From Acidithiobacillus ferriphilus (lineage in GTDB: Bacteria; Pseudomonadota; Gammaproteobacteria; Acidithiobacillales; Acidithiobacillaceae), in the NCBI RefSeq assembly GCF_018854775.1, contig NZ_JAAZTY010000128.1, forward strand, positions 1 through 39,502: a DNA stretch of 39,502 bases, given 5' to 3'. Below the pieces are notes generated by a model. It saw nothing but the letters and a program-made list of their open reading frames with translations, searched no databases and was not told the origin of the DNA. The position numbers and the translations under genes were made by a program. Positions 1 to 9,917 of the stretch are shown here, piece by piece (position 1 is the stretch's first letter; each line of letters opens with the position of its first letter).

Positions 1-639
1 CTGTTCCAGCAAACCCGCCAACAGGAAAAACCAGAGGCTCACATGGCGGAACGCACCGCTGAGGCGGGGACGTGGTGTATCGGCGTCGGGCAGCGCGCTA
101 TAGGGCAAATAACGGCTGACCCACCATGCACCCACCAGAAAAATGGCGATGCCAGGCAAAAACACGGTCAACCCCCAGCGGGCGATCAACCCGCCCATGC
201 CCAGTGACAGGGCGATAAATCCGAGGGAGCCCCAGAGTCGAATGCGTCCATAGGCAGTGCCACGTCGTTGTGCCCAGTCCATGGTGGTGGCGTCCACCAA
301 AGGCAGTGTCGCCGCCCAGAAGAAGGAGAAGGTCAGCGTAATAAGCAACAGGGCCAGAAAGTTACCATGGGCCAGCCACAAGGCAAGAAAACCCGCTGCG
401 GTAATCAACGCCGCCCAGGGAACGATCCGCCGACTTCCCCAGAAGTGTGCCAGCCAGCCCCAAAGGTTGGGCGCCAGCACCTTGCTGAACTGCACCGCCG
501 CAGTGAGGATTCCGATGGCCAGGGGATCCTGGCCCTGGGCATGCAGCCACGGACCCCAATAGGGCATGAACGCCCCCAGCGCGCAAAAGTACAGGAAATA
601 GAAGGTGGCGAGCCAGCCCCCTTCCCGGTCTGCCTGCAT
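1..639 (-). CDS. MFS permease, PPP/3-phenylpropionate-transporter-like (partial, 3' end outside window)
   Basis: The minus-strand frame starting with ATG at 639 stays open to base 1, giving 213 residues with no stop, so the gene continues beyond the window. The protein is strongly hydrophobic from the start: a first membrane segment with FYFLYFCALGAFMPYWGPWL, then a second starting LAIGILTAAVQFSKVLAPNLWG. The loop DWAQRRGTAYGRIRLWGSLG is typical of the MFS_1-like (PPP family) permeases. These are inner-membrane transporters whose substrate usually cannot be read from sequence. The start lies 3 bp after the aroC stop, so it is probably co-transcribed as the last gene of the aroC-containing cluster. 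The substrate is unknown. Confidence 0.8.
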   Translation of the reverse strand, partial: MQADREGGWLATFYFLYFCALGAFMPYWGPWLHAQGQDPLAIGILTAAVQFSKVLAPNLWGWLAHFWGSRRIVPWAALITAAGFLALWLAHGNFLALLLITLTFSFFWAATLPLVDATTMDWAQRRGTAYGRIRLWGSLGFIALSLGMGGLIARWGLTVFLPGIAIFLVGAWWVSRYLPYSALPDADTPRPRLSGAFRHVSLWFFLLAGLLEQ

Positions 640-642
640 ACC

Positions 643-1734
643 TTAGGCGGGAATGGGAGGCAGGGGTGCCTGCACGTCGGCATTCTGGGCGCGGTGACGC
701 ATCCAGTGGTCCATGATCACCAGCGCCAGCATAGCCTCGACAATGGGAACCGCACGAATGCCGACGCAGGGATCATGGCGACCGGTGGTGATCACTTCGG
801 CGGGTTGACCGTGTACATCGATGCTTTGCCGCGGAATACGAATACTGGAGGTCGGTTTGATGGCCACGGACAGCGTGAGATCCTGTCCGGAAGAAATGCC
901 GCCCAAAACACCACCCGCATGATTACTTTGAAATCCCGTGGGGGTTATCGCGTCTCCATGATAGCTGCCCCGCTGCTCTACCACGGCGAAACCATCGCCC
1001 ATGGCCACGGCCTTGGCCGCGTTGATGCTCATCATCGCCTTGGCGATGTCCGCTTCCAAACGATCAAATACCGGCTCACCGAGTCCGACCGGCATGCCGG
1101 TTACGCGCGCATCTATCCGCGCGCCGATGGAGTCCCCTTCTTTGCGCAAGGCATCGAGAAAGTCGGCCATACGAAGCGCAGCCTGGGCATCAGGACAAAA
1201 GAAGTCATTGCGGGAGATTTCCGCCGCATCAAAAGTTTCGGCATGGAGGGGACCCATCTGTGCCATCCAGGCCTGTATGTTTACGCCGAGATGCTCGCGC
1301 AAAAACTTACGGGCGACGGCCCCGGCAGCGACCCTGGTCGCTGTTTCCCGTGCCGAGGAGCGACCGCCCCCCCTATAGTCCCGTCGACCGTATTTCTGCA
1401 GATAAGTATAATCGGCATGGCCAGGGCGAAACAGGTCTTTGATTTTTCCATAATCCTGCGAACGTTGATCGGTATTGCGAATCAGCAGCCCGATGGGCGT
1501 GCCGGTGGTTAACCCCTCGAAGACACCGGAAAGTATCTCGATCTGGTCGGCTTCCTGACGCTGAGTGGTATGGCGTGACTGGCCGGGGCGGCGGCGATCC
1601 AGCTCAATCTGGATGTCGGCTTCGTTGAGCGGCATGCCTGGCGGGCAGCCATCGACAATGCAGCCGATGGCCGGGCCATGACTCTCGCCAAAGGTGCTGA
1701 CCCGGAAACACTCGCCGATACTGCTTCCAGCCAT
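643..1734 (-). CDS. aroC: Chorismate synthase
   Basis: Converts 5-enolpyruvylshikimate-3-phosphate to chorismate, the last common step of aromatic amino acid, folate and quinone synthesis, using reduced FMN. The 363-residue protein has the family length and signatures: [10 protein letters not shown] at about 15-24, [17 protein letters not shown] at about 47-63, and the FMN/substrate loop [19 protein letters not shown] at about 116-134. The ATG start is followed at once by the family N-terminus [20 protein letters not shown]. It lies 3 bp downstream of folE2 and 3 bp upstream of the MFS permease, so it is very probably part of the minus-strand run xseB-ispA-dxs-folE2-aroC. Nothing looks truncated. 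Confidence 0.97.
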   Translation of the reverse strand: MAGSSIGECFRVSTFGESHGPAIGCIVDGCPPGMPLNEADIQIELDRRRPGQSRHTTQRQEADQIEILSGVFEGLTTGTPIGLLIRNTDQRSQDYGKIKDLFRPGHADYTYLQKYGRRDYRGGGRSSARETATRVAAGAVARKFLREHLGVNIQAWMAQMGPLHAETFDAAEISRNDFFCPDAQAALRMADFLDALRKEGDSIGARIDARVTGMPVGLGEPVFDRLEADIAKAMMSINAAKAVAMGDGFAVVEQRGSYHGDAITPTGFQSNHAGGVLGGISSGQDLTLSVAIKPTSSIRIPRQSIDVHGQPAEVITTGRHDPCVGIRAVPIVEAMLALVIMDHWMRHRAQNADVQAPLPPIPA

Positions 1735-1737
1735 GAG

Positions 1738-2571
1738 TTATTTTTCCATTTCAATCATGGCATAAGCCGAGTGATTGTGAATCGACTCGAAGTTTTCAGA
1801 AGAAACCGAAAACCACCGCACGCGCGGGTCTTCCCGTAGTCGTAGCGCGACATCCCGCACCATATCTTCCACGAACTTGGGATGGTCATAAGCGTATTCC
1901 GTGACATATTTTTCATCGGGGCGCTTCAGCACTCCGTAAAGCTGACAGGATGCCTCCGCTTCGATCAGATCAATAATATCCTTAATCCAGATCGTTTCAC
2001 GGGCGCGCACATGGACCCAGACATGCGCACGCTGGTTGTGGGCGCCGTATTCCGAAATGCTTTTAGAGCAAGGGCAAAGACTGGTTACGGGCACCATGAC
2101 ACCTATGGTCAGGTGATAACCCGACGGGGTAACCTCGCCTATCAGTTCTACCTCGTAATCCAGCATGCTCCTGACGCCGGATACGGGGGCTGCTTTCTGC
2201 ACAAAGAACGGTAAGCGCATCTCCAGCCGCGCTGAATCTGCTTCCAAACGCTGCCGCATCTGTTCTACCGCTGTGCCAAAGCTTTCTACGCCGAGGGGGC
2301 TCTCCTGTGCGTTCAGGATCTCGATGAAGCGTGACATGTGTGTGCCTTTCAAGTGCGCAGGCAGGCTCACATACATATTGCATTGGGCGACGGTGGGCTG
2401 CACCGTTCCGTCACGATCCTGAAACTGTATGGGATGGCGCACATCGCGGATACCCACCTGCTGGATGGCAATAGCCCGCGGGTCGGCACGACCTTGTACG
2501 TCTTCCAGGACTTCAACCGCGCAATCTCTCACCGCGGACCCCTCTTGGGAATAATAGACTGAATTAGTCAT
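1738..2571 (-). CDS. folE2: GTP cyclohydrolase I, type IB (FolE2)
   Basis: Makes 7,8-dihydroneopterin triphosphate from GTP, the first step of folate (and often queuosine) synthesis. FolE2 enzymes are not homologous in sequence to the zinc-dependent FolE and can use metals other than zinc. The 277-residue product shows the FolE2 hallmarks: the segment [20 protein letters not shown] at about 28-47, [14 protein letters not shown] at about 74-87, and the metal-ligand region [19 protein letters not shown] at about 163-181 with Cys166 and Cys168. The annotated ATG has a weak ribosome site, and about 25 residues precede the conserved core, so the true start could be somewhat further in. It sits between dxs (3 bp) and aroC (3 bp) in the same operon. 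Confidence 0.95.
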   Translation of the reverse strand: MTNSVYYSQEGSAVRDCAVEVLEDVQGRADPRAIAIQQVGIRDVRHPIQFQDRDGTVQPTVAQCNMYVSLPAHLKGTHMSRFIEILNAQESPLGVESFGTAVEQMRQRLEADSARLEMRLPFFVQKAAPVSGVRSMLDYEVELIGEVTPSGYHLTIGVMVPVTSLCPCSKSISEYGAHNQRAHVWVHVRARETIWIKDIIDLIEAEASCQLYGVLKRPDEKYVTEYAYDHPKFVEDMVRDVALRLREDPRVRWFSVSSENFESIHNHSAYAMIEMEK

Positions 2572-2574
2572 ATA

Positions 2575-4449
2575 CTACGCCCCGGACGGTGACCGGGCAA
2601 GCAACGCGAGCAATTCCCCACCGGATTTCTCGATCCCTGCAGCATCCAGGCCCAGATCGGCAAGCCATTGGCCGGCATCGCCCTGTTCGATAAAGATGTC
2701 GGGCAAACCGAGCAAACGCAAGGGGCACACGACGCCCTCGTTGAGCAGGAATTCCGCGACGGCACTACCGGCACCCCCCATGCGCGCGCCTTCCTCCACC
2801 GTCAGGAACGCCCGATGACTTTGCGCCAGACTGGTCAGTAACTCCGTGTCCAGCGGTTTGACGAAACGCATGTTGACGACGGTAGCGTCGAGCGCCGCAC
2901 CGGCCACCATCGCGGCCGCGGCCCGCGTGCCGAAGGCGAGAATCGCCAGTTCCTTACCTTCCCGCAGAACCTCTGCCTTACCGATGGGGACTTGCCGTGA
3001 CAAATCCTTGTTCAGCGTCAAGCCGCGACCGTTACCGCGCGGATAACGCACCAGCGCCGGGCCCTGATAGGCAAAGCCCGTGTTGAGCATGTCGCGCATT
3101 TCCTGCTCATCTTTGGGCGCCATAATAACCAGATTGGGAATGCAACGGGCATAGGCCATGTCAAAAGCACCCTGATGAGTGGCACCGTCGGCTCCCACCA
3201 ATCCTGCGCGGTCAACGGCAAAAAGCACCGGCAGATTCTGGATGGCCACGTCATGCAGGAGCTGATCATAGGCCCGCTGCAGAAAGGTGGAGTAGATGGC
3301 GACCACCGGATGAATGCCGTCACAGGCCAAGCCCGCTGCAAAAGTTACCGCATGCTGTTCGGCGATACCCACATCAAAATAGCGATCGGGAAACAACTGC
3401 TCAAAACGCACCAGCCCGGAACCCTCCCGCATGGCCGGCGTGATAGCGACCAGCTGCTTTTCTGCCGCGCCCTTATCACAGAGCCAATCGCCGAAAACCT
3501 GCGTGTAACTGACCGCGCTGGCGGGTTTCTTGGCCATTTTGCCATCCATCCGGTTAAACGGAGTCACTCCGTGATAGCCACAGGGATCCTGCTCGGCAGG
3601 AGCATAGCCCTTACCTTTTTTGGTGATGATATGGAGTAAACGTGGCCCTCTGATTTTTTTGAGGTTTTCAAGAGTCTGGATCAACGCATCCAGATCGTGG
3701 CCATCTATGGGACCGAAATAATGAAATCCCATTTCCTCAAACAAGGTCCCCGGTGTCACCAGCCCCTTAACACCTTCTTCCGCCTTTTTTGCCAGTTCAC
3801 GCAAGGGTGGTACAAAGCTCAGGGCCTGCCCCGCACCTTCCCGCACGGTGTTATAGAAGCGTCCGGAGAGGATACGTGTCAGATATTGGGACACCGCCCC
3901 CACATTGGGTGAGATGGACATCTCATTATCATTGAGGATGACCAGCAAGTTGGCGTCCAGGACGCCACCGTTATTCAAAGCCTCATAGGCGAGGCCCGCA
4001 GTCATGGCGCCATCGCCAATGATCGCCACCACTTCCCGCGATTTATGCCCCAGCTTGGCAGCCACGGCCATCCCCAAAGCAGCACTGATAGAGGTGCTGG
4101 AGTGGCCGGCGCCAAAGCTGTCATAGGGGCTTTCGTCCCGTTTGAGGAAACCGGAGAGACCATCCTTGATGCGCAACCGGGGGAAGAGCGGACCGCGCCC
4201 AGTCAGGATTTTGTGGGGGTACGCCTGATGGCCGACGTCCCAGATCAGGCGATCCTCTGGTGTGTTGAATACCGCGTGCAGTGCCACAGTCAGTTCCACC
4301 GCCCCCAGACAGGAGGAAAGATGTCCACCTGTCTGGCTGACCGTTTCCAGGAGAAACTGACGCACCATTTTGACCACGCTTTTTTGCTCGCTACGCGACA
4401 TCTGTCGCAATTCGGCGGGCGTGGGCATGCCCTTCAACAAATCGTTCAT
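2575..4449 (-). CDS. dxs: 1-deoxy-D-xylulose-5-phosphate synthase
   Basis: Condenses pyruvate and glyceraldehyde-3-phosphate to 1-deoxyxylulose 5-phosphate with thiamine diphosphate, the entry step of the MEP isoprenoid pathway. At 624 residues it has the full family length. Visible motifs are [15 protein letters not shown] near residue 71, the ThDP/Mg site [16 protein letters not shown] near 145, and the C-terminal transketolase part with [17 protein letters not shown] and [18 protein letters not shown]. The start ATG overlaps the ispA stop in an ATGA arrangement (4446-4449), so the two are translationally coupled. dxs next to ispA and xseB is the common proteobacterial xseB-ispA-dxs order. 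Confidence 0.98.
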   Translation of the reverse strand: MNDLLKGMPTPAELRQMSRSEQKSVVKMVRQFLLETVSQTGGHLSSCLGAVELTVALHAVFNTPEDRLIWDVGHQAYPHKILTGRGPLFPRLRIKDGLSGFLKRDESPYDSFGAGHSSTSISAALGMAVAAKLGHKSREVVAIIGDGAMTAGLAYEALNNGGVLDANLLVILNDNEMSISPNVGAVSQYLTRILSGRFYNTVREGAGQALSFVPPLRELAKKAEEGVKGLVTPGTLFEEMGFHYFGPIDGHDLDALIQTLENLKKIRGPRLLHIITKKGKGYAPAEQDPCGYHGVTPFNRMDGKMAKKPASAVSYTQVFGDWLCDKGAAEKQLVAITPAMREGSGLVRFEQLFPDRYFDVGIAEQHAVTFAAGLACDGIHPVVAIYSTFLQRAYDQLLHDVAIQNLPVLFAVDRAGLVGADGATHQGAFDMAYARCIPNLVIMAPKDEQEMRDMLNTGFAYQGPALVRYPRGNGRGLTLNKDLSRQVPIGKAEVLREGKELAILAFGTRAAAAMVAGAALDATVVNMRFVKPLDTELLTSLAQSHRAFLTVEEGARMGGAGSAVAEFLLNEGVVCPLRLLGLPDIFIEQGDAGQWLADLGLDAAGIEKSGGELLALLARSPSGA

Positions 4450-5366
4450 TTATTGCGCTCTACAATGAGGCGCGCCAGGGCGCGGAGATGATCAGCCTCT
4501 GTCTGCCAGGACTGCAAAGCCTCCAAGGCCTCGTCGAGCAGGCGCCGAGCATAATTTTGCGCCTCGACAAGGCCGAGCAAGGTAACAAAGCTGGGCTTGT
4601 GACGGCTGCGATCCGCGCCTTGCCGCGCTTTTCCAGTCTGTTGCAAATCGCCAATCTCGTCGAGGATGTCATCCTGTACCTGAAAAGCTAGACCGACACG
4701 GTCGGCGTAACGCAGCAGCGCCGCGCCCTTGGATTCTTTCTCACCAATGCCCGCGGCGCAGAGCGCCAACTGTATGGCGCAGCGAATGAGCATACCCGTC
4801 TTATGCAGGTGCATCTGCTCCAGTGCGGGCAAGGCCAATTCATGACCCACGGCGGCCAGGTCTATGGCCTGTCCGCCTACCATACCCCGCGAGCCAGAGG
4901 CCTGCGCGAGAGTCGCCAGCATTTGCACCTGCCATTCGGCAGTCACTCCCCAACCCGGCTCAGCCAGCACCTGGAAGGCTTGCGCCTGCAGGGCATCGCC
5001 CACGAGAATGGCGGTGGCCTCGTCATAAGCGCGATGACAGGTAGGCTGGCCACGACGCAGATCATCATTATCCATAGCCGGGAGATCGTCATGTACCAGC
5101 GAATAGGCGTGAATCATTTCCAGTGCCGCCGCGGGACGGTCCAGATGTTCCAGCGGCACCCCCAGGCAGGCACCCGTCGCGTACACCAGTAAGGGACGGA
5201 TACGCTTGCCACCACCCAGCGTACTGTAACGCATGGCGTCATGCAGACGTGCGGGCAATATGTGTGCCGGAGGCAGCAGTGTTCCCAGAACGTTTTCGGT
5301 GCGCTGTACCGAAAGCTTTCGGAACTGCGCAAAAGTTTCATTGTTCACAATGGCATCCAAGGTCAT
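4446..5366 (-). CDS. ispA: Farnesyl diphosphate synthase (geranyltranstransferase)
   Basis: Adds isopentenyl diphosphate to dimethylallyl and geranyl diphosphate to make farnesyl diphosphate, the precursor of quinone side chains, undecaprenyl phosphate and hopanoids. The 306-residue protein contains both aspartate-rich Mg-binding motifs: the first is [18 protein letters not shown] and the second is [35 protein letters not shown], before the first motif, is the IPP-binding loop. The gene overlaps dxs by 4 bp downstream and xseB by 4 bp upstream (5363-5366), so the three are probably translated in a coupled way from one message. Confidence 0.96.
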   Translation of the reverse strand: MTLDAIVNNETFAQFRKLSVQRTENVLGTLLPPAHILPARLHDAMRYSTLGGGKRIRPLLVYATGACLGVPLEHLDRPAAALEMIHAYSLVHDDLPAMDNDDLRRGQPTCHRAYDEATAILVGDALQAQAFQVLAEPGWGVTAEWQVQMLATLAQASGSRGMVGGQAIDLAAVGHELALPALEQMHLHKTGMLIRCAIQLALCAAGIGEKESKGAALLRYADRVGLAFQVQDDILDEIGDLQQTGKARQGADRSRHKPSFVTLLGLVEAQNYARRLLDEALEALQSWQTEADHLRALARLIVERNK

Positions 5367-5611
5367 ACGTCTTCTTCCTGGGTAAGCGGAGTGGGAAGCG
5401 CGTCCTCTCCGAGTAATATTTCCACGGTCTGCCGGGCAGTTAGTAACTGCGTTTCAGCGTGCCGAGACAGCTCCATGCCGCGCTGAAAAAGGGCGACAGA
5501 GTCTTCCAGACCCAACTGCCCCTCTTCCAGGCGGCGAACGGTCTCTTCCAAGGCATCCAAGGTGCTTGCGAAGTCTGCGGGGGCTTCCACGGGGGATGAT
5601 TCATTGTTCAT
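5363..5611 (-). CDS. xseB: Exodeoxyribonuclease VII small subunit
   Basis: The small subunit of exonuclease VII forms the multimeric helical partner of XseA; the complex degrades single-stranded DNA in both directions. The core FASTLDALEETVRRLEEGQL followed by GLEDSVALFQRGMELSRHAE is the XseB signature, with 82 residues from the ATG at 5611. That ATG has a GGAA stretch 8 bp upstream. A second in-frame ATG at 5623 and a TTG at 5632 are possible but lack a ribosome site. The gene overlaps ispA by 4 bp. The large subunit, xseA, lies separately at 8521-9861 on the opposite strand. Confidence 0.93.
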   Translation of the reverse strand: MNNESSPVEAPADFASTLDALEETVRRLEEGQLGLEDSVALFQRGMELSRHAETQLLTARQTVEILLGEDALPTPLTQEEDV

Positions 5612-5741
5612 GTGCTTTTCCATATTCGTCAATTAAACACTAGGCCCAGTCCTCGGGGCAAGGGATAACGAAGATTCAGACTGGACGGTACGTTCGCCAG
5701 GCCCTAGAATCCGTGCCGTTCATATCCTAAGGGCTTCAGCC

Positions 5742-6959
5742 ATGTTTCTGCAAAAGGCCGAGGATGCGCCGGGCGTAGATGACGATGTTACCCGCTTCGA
5801 GGTGCTCGGCGCTATCAGCGTGTCACATTTTCTCAACGATAGTATTCAGTCGCTGATGCTGGCGGTGTATCCGCTGTTCAAAAGTAACTTTCATTTGAGT
5901 TTTGCACAGATCGGGTTGATTACCCTGGCCTATCAGTTGACCGCATCCATCATTCAGCCATTGGTTGGGCGCTTTACCGATCGCCACCCTATGCCTTATT
6001 CATTGCCCTTTGGCATGTTGTTTACCTTTGGCGGGCTACTGCTGCTATCCGTGGCCCCGAATTATGAGGTGCTCTTATTGGCGGCAGCATTGGTAGGCCT
6101 GGGTTCATCGGTATTCCATCCTGAGTCCTCGCGGGTGGCGCGAATGGCTTCCGGCGGACGCCACGGGCTGGCGCAGTCCATTTTTCAGGTGGGTGGTAAT
6201 GTGGGCTCGGCGGTGGGTCCATTGCTGGCCGCGTTTATCATCATGCCCAACGGTCAGCACAGCCTGTCGTGGTTTTCACTGGTGGCGTTACTGGCTATCG
6301 TGATTCTTTCTTTCGTGGGGCGTTGGTATCAGCGTCAGCGGCATCGGCCCAAAAGGCCAGCGGCAAAGATCGTGGAGCCCTTGCTGCCTCCCAAACTGGT
6401 GCGCCGCAGCATTCTCATCCTGGTCGCGTTGATGTCCTCCAAGTTTTTGTATCTGACCAGCATCAGCAGCTATCTGATTTTTTACTTGATGCAGCGCTTT
6501 CATATTGCGACGCAGGAAGCGCAGATGCATCTTTTCATTTTTCTCGCGGCAGTGGCGGCGGGGACATTGATGGGGGGGCCGATTGGTGACCGGTTTGGCC
6601 GCAAGAAGGTGATTTGGGTCTCTTTGTTGGGGATCGCGCCTTTCACCCTCGTTTTGCCCTACGTGGGCCTGACCCTGAGCGCTATTTTGACAATGATTAT
6701 TGGGTTTTTGCTGGCTTCCGCCTTCCCAGCCATCGTGGTGTACGCGCAAGAATTGGTGCCCGGCAAGGTCGGGACCATTTCCGGTCTGTTTTTCGGCCTG
6801 GCTTTTGGATTGGGCGGAGTGGGTGCCGCATTGCTGGGGGAGCTGGCAGACATCTGGGGTATCCAGATGGTGTATCAGATATGTGCTTTCCTGCCTTTGC
6901 TCGGTGTGCTGGCCGCATTTCTGCCGCATATCCCCAGCGTGCGGAAGCAGGCGACCTGA
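5742..6959 (+). CDS. MFS exporter, fosmidomycin-resistance (Fsr) type
   Basis: A 405-residue inner-membrane transporter of about 12 segments. The N-terminal region VLGAISVSHFLNDSIQSLML followed by LAVYPLFKSNFHLSFAQIGL matches the Fsr family, as do FHPESSRVARMASGGRHGLA and QSIFQVGGNVGSAVGPL near residues 126-160. A second MFS loop, GPIGDRFGRKKVIW, lies near residue 280. Fsr-type proteins export fosmidomycin, an inhibitor of DXP reductoisomerase in the MEP pathway; others carry unrelated compounds. It is transcribed divergently from xseB-ispA-dxs across a 130-bp gap. That proximity to MEP genes is suggestive, but the substrate here is not known. Confidence 0.88.
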   Translation: MFLQKAEDAPGVDDDVTRFEVLGAISVSHFLNDSIQSLMLAVYPLFKSNFHLSFAQIGLITLAYQLTASIIQPLVGRFTDRHPMPYSLPFGMLFTFGGLLLLSVAPNYEVLLLAAALVGLGSSVFHPESSRVARMASGGRHGLAQSIFQVGGNVGSAVGPLLAAFIIMPNGQHSLSWFSLVALLAIVILSFVGRWYQRQRHRPKRPAAKIVEPLLPPKLVRRSILILVALMSSKFLYLTSISSYLIFYLMQRFHIATQEAQMHLFIFLAAVAAGTLMGGPIGDRFGRKKVIWVSLLGIAPFTLVLPYVGLTLSAILTMIIGFLLASAFPAIVVYAQELVPGKVGTISGLFFGLAFGLGGVGAALLGELADIWGIQMVYQICAFLPLLGVLAAFLPHIPSVRKQAT

Positions 6960-7073
6960 GTACGGTGCGCCGCCTTTACTCGGAGCGGTCGATGATTCAA
7001 GCTTACGCCCAGTGCCTGCGGAGCGCGGGCGGGTTGAATTGCGTGGGGCGGCGTTGCCGCGAGGTTAGGACGA

Positions 7074-7910
7074 TTGGCCATCGCTGAACACAAGTTTTAT
7101 TTTCTGGTTCCCGAGGAAAAGCCCCACTGGAGTGAGAGCCTGCTGCCTTGGCTGCTGCTCTCCGCCCTGCTCATGGCGGCGGGTATCATTTTCTTTGTCC
7201 ACATTCATCAGAAGCCGAAAAGACAGTTGTTGCCGAATCAAACAGCGGTCCACAAAACTTTCCACATCATGCCGAAACCTATTCGCTCCCAGGCACCCAG
7301 TCCAACCAAGCCCCGGGTCGCACCGCTCAGCAGATCGGCGCCACATCGGGTCGTCCACGCCGCACATCCGCAGCCCAGACCGCGACCCATGCCGCAACCT
7401 CGCCGCGTTCAGACGCGGGCGCATCCGCTGCCGCCGGTGTCGCGAGAGATGACGCCGGTATCTCCCGGTGCGCAAGCGCAGCCCTTGCCGCATATCAGCA
7501 TCGGCAGGCTGGAGCAACAGATGGATCAGGTGGCCCGTGCCGCAACGGCTAGCCCGCCATTACCGAAGTTTAAGAATCCGAAAGGCCCGGTGGCGGATTT
7601 TTATATCGCCGGATGGATACAGAAACTGGAGCGGATTGGCGATCTTAATTACCCAGGAGACATGGTCGGGCAACTCAAGGTCAAAGTGGTACTGAATCCG
7701 CAGGGAGATCTTAAACGTATCATTATGGTGCGGTCGTCGGGGAACAAGGCCCTGGATGCGGCAGCGGAACGGATTATTCGACTCTCCTTTCCGTATATGC
7801 CATTCTCAAAGCAGCTCGCGGAGCAAACCCGTAAAATTGAAATTCCGCTGAACATGCACTTTTTGGGTGTGCGGCATGTGTCGGCCGGGGGCGTTAATCC
7901 CATAAGGTAA
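7074..7910 (+). CDS. TonB-family energy transducer-like protein
   Basis: A 278-residue protein with the three-part plan of TonB: a short cytoplasmic N-terminus, one membrane segment (SLLPWLLLSALLMAAGIIFF at about 22-41), a long Pro/Arg/Gln-rich periplasmic linker (about 50-150), and a C-terminal TonB-type domain at about 190-260 containing QLKVKVVLNPQGDLKRIIMV and SSGNKALDAAAERIIR. TonB couples the ExbBD proton motor to outer-membrane receptors. No exbB, exbD or receptor gene is in the window, so the partner is unknown. The start is TTG with AGGA only 3 bp upstream and GAGG 9 bp upstream; the choice rests on its placement before the membrane segment. Confidence 0.8.
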   Translation: MAIAEHKFYFLVPEEKPHWSESLLPWLLLSALLMAAGIIFFVHIHQKPKRQLLPNQTAVHKTFHIMPKPIRSQAPSPTKPRVAPLSRSAPHRVVHAAHPQPRPRPMPQPRRVQTRAHPLPPVSREMTPVSPGAQAQPLPHISIGRLEQQMDQVARAATASPPLPKFKNPKGPVADFYIAGWIQKLERIGDLNYPGDMVGQLKVKVVLNPQGDLKRIIMVRSSGNKALDAAAERIIRLSFPYMPFSKQLAEQTRKIEIPLNMHFLGVRHVSAGGVNPIR

Positions 7911-7988
7911 GCAGCGGTAATCGCTTGGCGCGGCCGCTTCCCTGTTTGAGATCTGCAGGTTTCCCCTGGGTCAGCGCAAGAGGAGTGC

Positions 7989-8363
7989 TCAGTGCGTCGT
8001 CACGTCCGGCTGATCGGCTATTTCTGCGCGGACTTCGTCCATGTCCAATGCCAGCGCCTGCTGAATGACTTCGTCCAGCGCACTGGCGGGGAGTGAACCG
8101 GCCTGCGAAAAAATCCCGATCTGCTGACGGAAAACGGTCAGCGTAGGAATAGAGCGAATCTGGAAAGAGCCAGCCAGCTCCTGTTCCGTATCGGTATTGA
8201 CCTTGCCGAAGACGATACCCGGATATTTTTCCGCAGCCGCCTCAAAGGTGGGGGCAAAGGCCTTGCAGGGTGCGCACCATGCGGCCCAAAAGTCGATGAT
8301 TACCATATCATTATCGGTGACAACGGTCTCAAAATTGGCGTGCGTGAGCTCTATTACGGCCAT
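7989..8363 (-). CDS. Thioredoxin-family protein with CAPC active site
   Basis: A 124-residue cytoplasmic thioredoxin. The active-site segment is IDFWAAWCAPCKAFAPTFEA, with Cys-Ala-Pro-Cys instead of the usual Cys-Gly-Pro-Cys. The cis-proline region IRSIPTLTVFRQQ is intact. A C-terminal tail of about 20 residues (MDEVRAEIADQPDVTTH) extends beyond the classic fold. The ATG at 8363 has GGGAG 7 bp upstream and gives the family N-terminus MAVIELTHANFETVV; an upstream in-frame extension to 8408 is unlikely. It is transcribed away from xseA across a gap of about 157 bp. The gene may be the housekeeping thioredoxin or an accessory one. Confidence 0.9.
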   Translation of the reverse strand: MAVIELTHANFETVVTDNDMVIIDFWAAWCAPCKAFAPTFEAAAEKYPGIVFGKVNTDTEQELAGSFQIRSIPTLTVFRQQIGIFSQAGSLPASALDEVIQQALALDMDEVRAEIADQPDVTTH

Positions 8364-8520
8364 AATAACTCCCTTTTTAAGTGGGGTGTTCGCGCGGAAA
8401 TGCGCCAACTATGCGGGACCACCCGAATGATAGAAAAATGTATTATGCTGACCTTAGAACGCGGAGGGGACCAGGGTCAAGAGCTCCTGATCTTCGTCCC
8501 ATCAGCCATGAGAGTATGCT

Positions 8521-9861
8521 ATGACCATGAGTAATTCGCAGAACCCAATACTTACCGTCAGCGCACTGAACGGTGCTGTCCGCGAAATTATCGAGGGGAA
8601 TTTCCCGCTGTTGAGGGTAGAGGGTGAACTTTCCAACTTCAGCAGTCCCGGATCGGGACACTGGTATTTTTCGTTGAAGGATGCTCGGGCGCAGGTGCGC
8701 TGTGCGATGTTCCGTCAGCGTAATACCTATACGCGGATACAGCCGCACAATGGCATGCAGGTGCAGGTACTGGCTCAGCCGAGCCTGTATGAGGGACGCG
8801 GCGAATTTCAGTTGATTGTCGAGCAATTGCTGGATGCCGGTGAGGGGGATTTACAGGCGCGCTTTGCGGCATTGAAGGACAAACTCGCGGCCGAAGGGCT
8901 TTTTGCGCCGGAGTTGAAGCGGCGCCTTCCCCGCTGGCCGCAGCGGGTTGCCGTGGTCACTTCCGCGAACGGGGCAGCGCTGCATGACATCCGGGTGACG
9001 CTGGCGCGGCGCTGGCCCATGCTCGCGGTAATGGTTTATCCGGTGCTGGTGCAGGGCGATCAGGCGGCGGCACAGATTTGCACGGCGCTAGGTCGCATCG
9101 CCAGTAGACAACGGGAAGACGTGGTGATCTTGGCGCGTGGCGGCGGCAGTGCAGAGGATCTGTGGTGTTTTAATGAAGAAAATGTGGCGCGGGCGATCCG
9201 TGCCTGCACGGTACCTGTGGTGACAGGCATTGGTCATGAAATTGATTTCACCATTGCCGATTTCGCCGGTGATCTGCGGGCAGCGACCCCCACCGCGGCG
9301 GCGGCAGCGATAAGTCCCGACCGCGCTGAGTGGTTGCCGCAGGTACAGGCACAACGCCGACAACTGGAGCAGTCCATGCAGCGCACGCTGCGGGACGCAA
9401 CCCAGCGCCTCGATTATTTGCGGCTGCGCCTTCGCCACCCCGGCGAGCGGGTGCGGGATGCTGAACGCCGTTTGCGTCTGGTGCGTGGGGCCTTACGGCA
9501 GGCCATGCAGCGCCAGCAGACCGTATGGGGCGAACGACTGCAGGTTCTCCAGGCGCGACGTTTGCGGCAAGACCCTCGCCAGCGCTTGCAAGGTCTGAAT
9601 GAGATGCTGAAAACCCGGCGCACCGCGTTGATTCAGGCGATAGACAAGAAATTGGCCAGTGCCGAGGCGCAGCAGCAGCGGCAGGTGGCGGCCTTACATC
9701 TACTGGACCCCTTGGCCGTGCTGCAGCGTGGTTTTGCCGTCCTTCGCGACGGGTCTGGCGAGATTATTTATGGCAGCGAGTCCGTCGCTGTGCATGCGCA
9801 AATCAGCGCAACCCTGGCGCGCGGCACCTTGGTTTGCGAAATCGTCGATAAAAGTGATTAG
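8521..9861 (+). CDS. xseA: Exodeoxyribonuclease VII large subunit
   Basis: The catalytic subunit of exonuclease VII, which trims single-stranded DNA in mismatch repair and damage processing. At 446 residues it has the family length. The N-terminal OB-fold domain contains VEGELSNFSSPGSGHWYFSL and KDARAQVRCAMFR. The catalytic domain begins RVAVVTSANGAALHDIRVTL, followed by ILARGGGSAEDLWCFNEENV and VTGIGHEIDFTIADFAGDLR, all diagnostic. A coiled-coil-like Arg/Gln-rich region (about 280-390) follows. Translation can start at the ATG at 8521 or at the second ATG two codons later. Its small-subunit gene is 2.9 kb away on the other strand. Confidence 0.97.
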   Translation: MTMSNSQNPILTVSALNGAVREIIEGNFPLLRVEGELSNFSSPGSGHWYFSLKDARAQVRCAMFRQRNTYTRIQPHNGMQVQVLAQPSLYEGRGEFQLIVEQLLDAGEGDLQARFAALKDKLAAEGLFAPELKRRLPRWPQRVAVVTSANGAALHDIRVTLARRWPMLAVMVYPVLVQGDQAAAQICTALGRIASRQREDVVILARGGGSAEDLWCFNEENVARAIRACTVPVVTGIGHEIDFTIADFAGDLRAATPTAAAAAISPDRAEWLPQVQAQRRQLEQSMQRTLRDATQRLDYLRLRLRHPGERVRDAERRLRLVRGALRQAMQRQQTVWGERLQVLQARRLRQDPRQRLQGLNEMLKTRRTALIQAIDKKLASAEAQQQRQVAALHLLDPLAVLQRGFAVLRDGSGEIIYGSESVAVHAQISATLARGTLVCEIVDKSD

Positions 9862-9917
9862 CAATGCCCGCGAGGCTATCGCCGTTGACGAAGCCCCTCG
9901 GGCGGCAAGAAAACTTT

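Noticed and set aside
268-1512. 414-codon plus-strand frame opposite aroC
   Set aside because: It is antisense to aroC and the MFS gene, both with clear family motifs; its translation has no domain pattern.
5641-5713. Related segments CTAGGCCCAG and CCAGGCCCTAG in the xseB/Fsr gap
   Set aside because: The arms match imperfectly and are about 50 bp apart; too weak to claim a looped operator.
7048-7060. GCGGC-GTT-GCCGC hairpin before the TonB-like gene
   Set aside because: Five-base GC arms are common in DNA of this composition; no T-run or other supporting signal.
9866-9902. Imperfect GC-rich inverted repeat between xseA and the DUF4168-like gene
   Set aside because: The arms have a bulge, the loop exceeds 15 nt and there is no T-run on either strand, so a terminator call is not supported.
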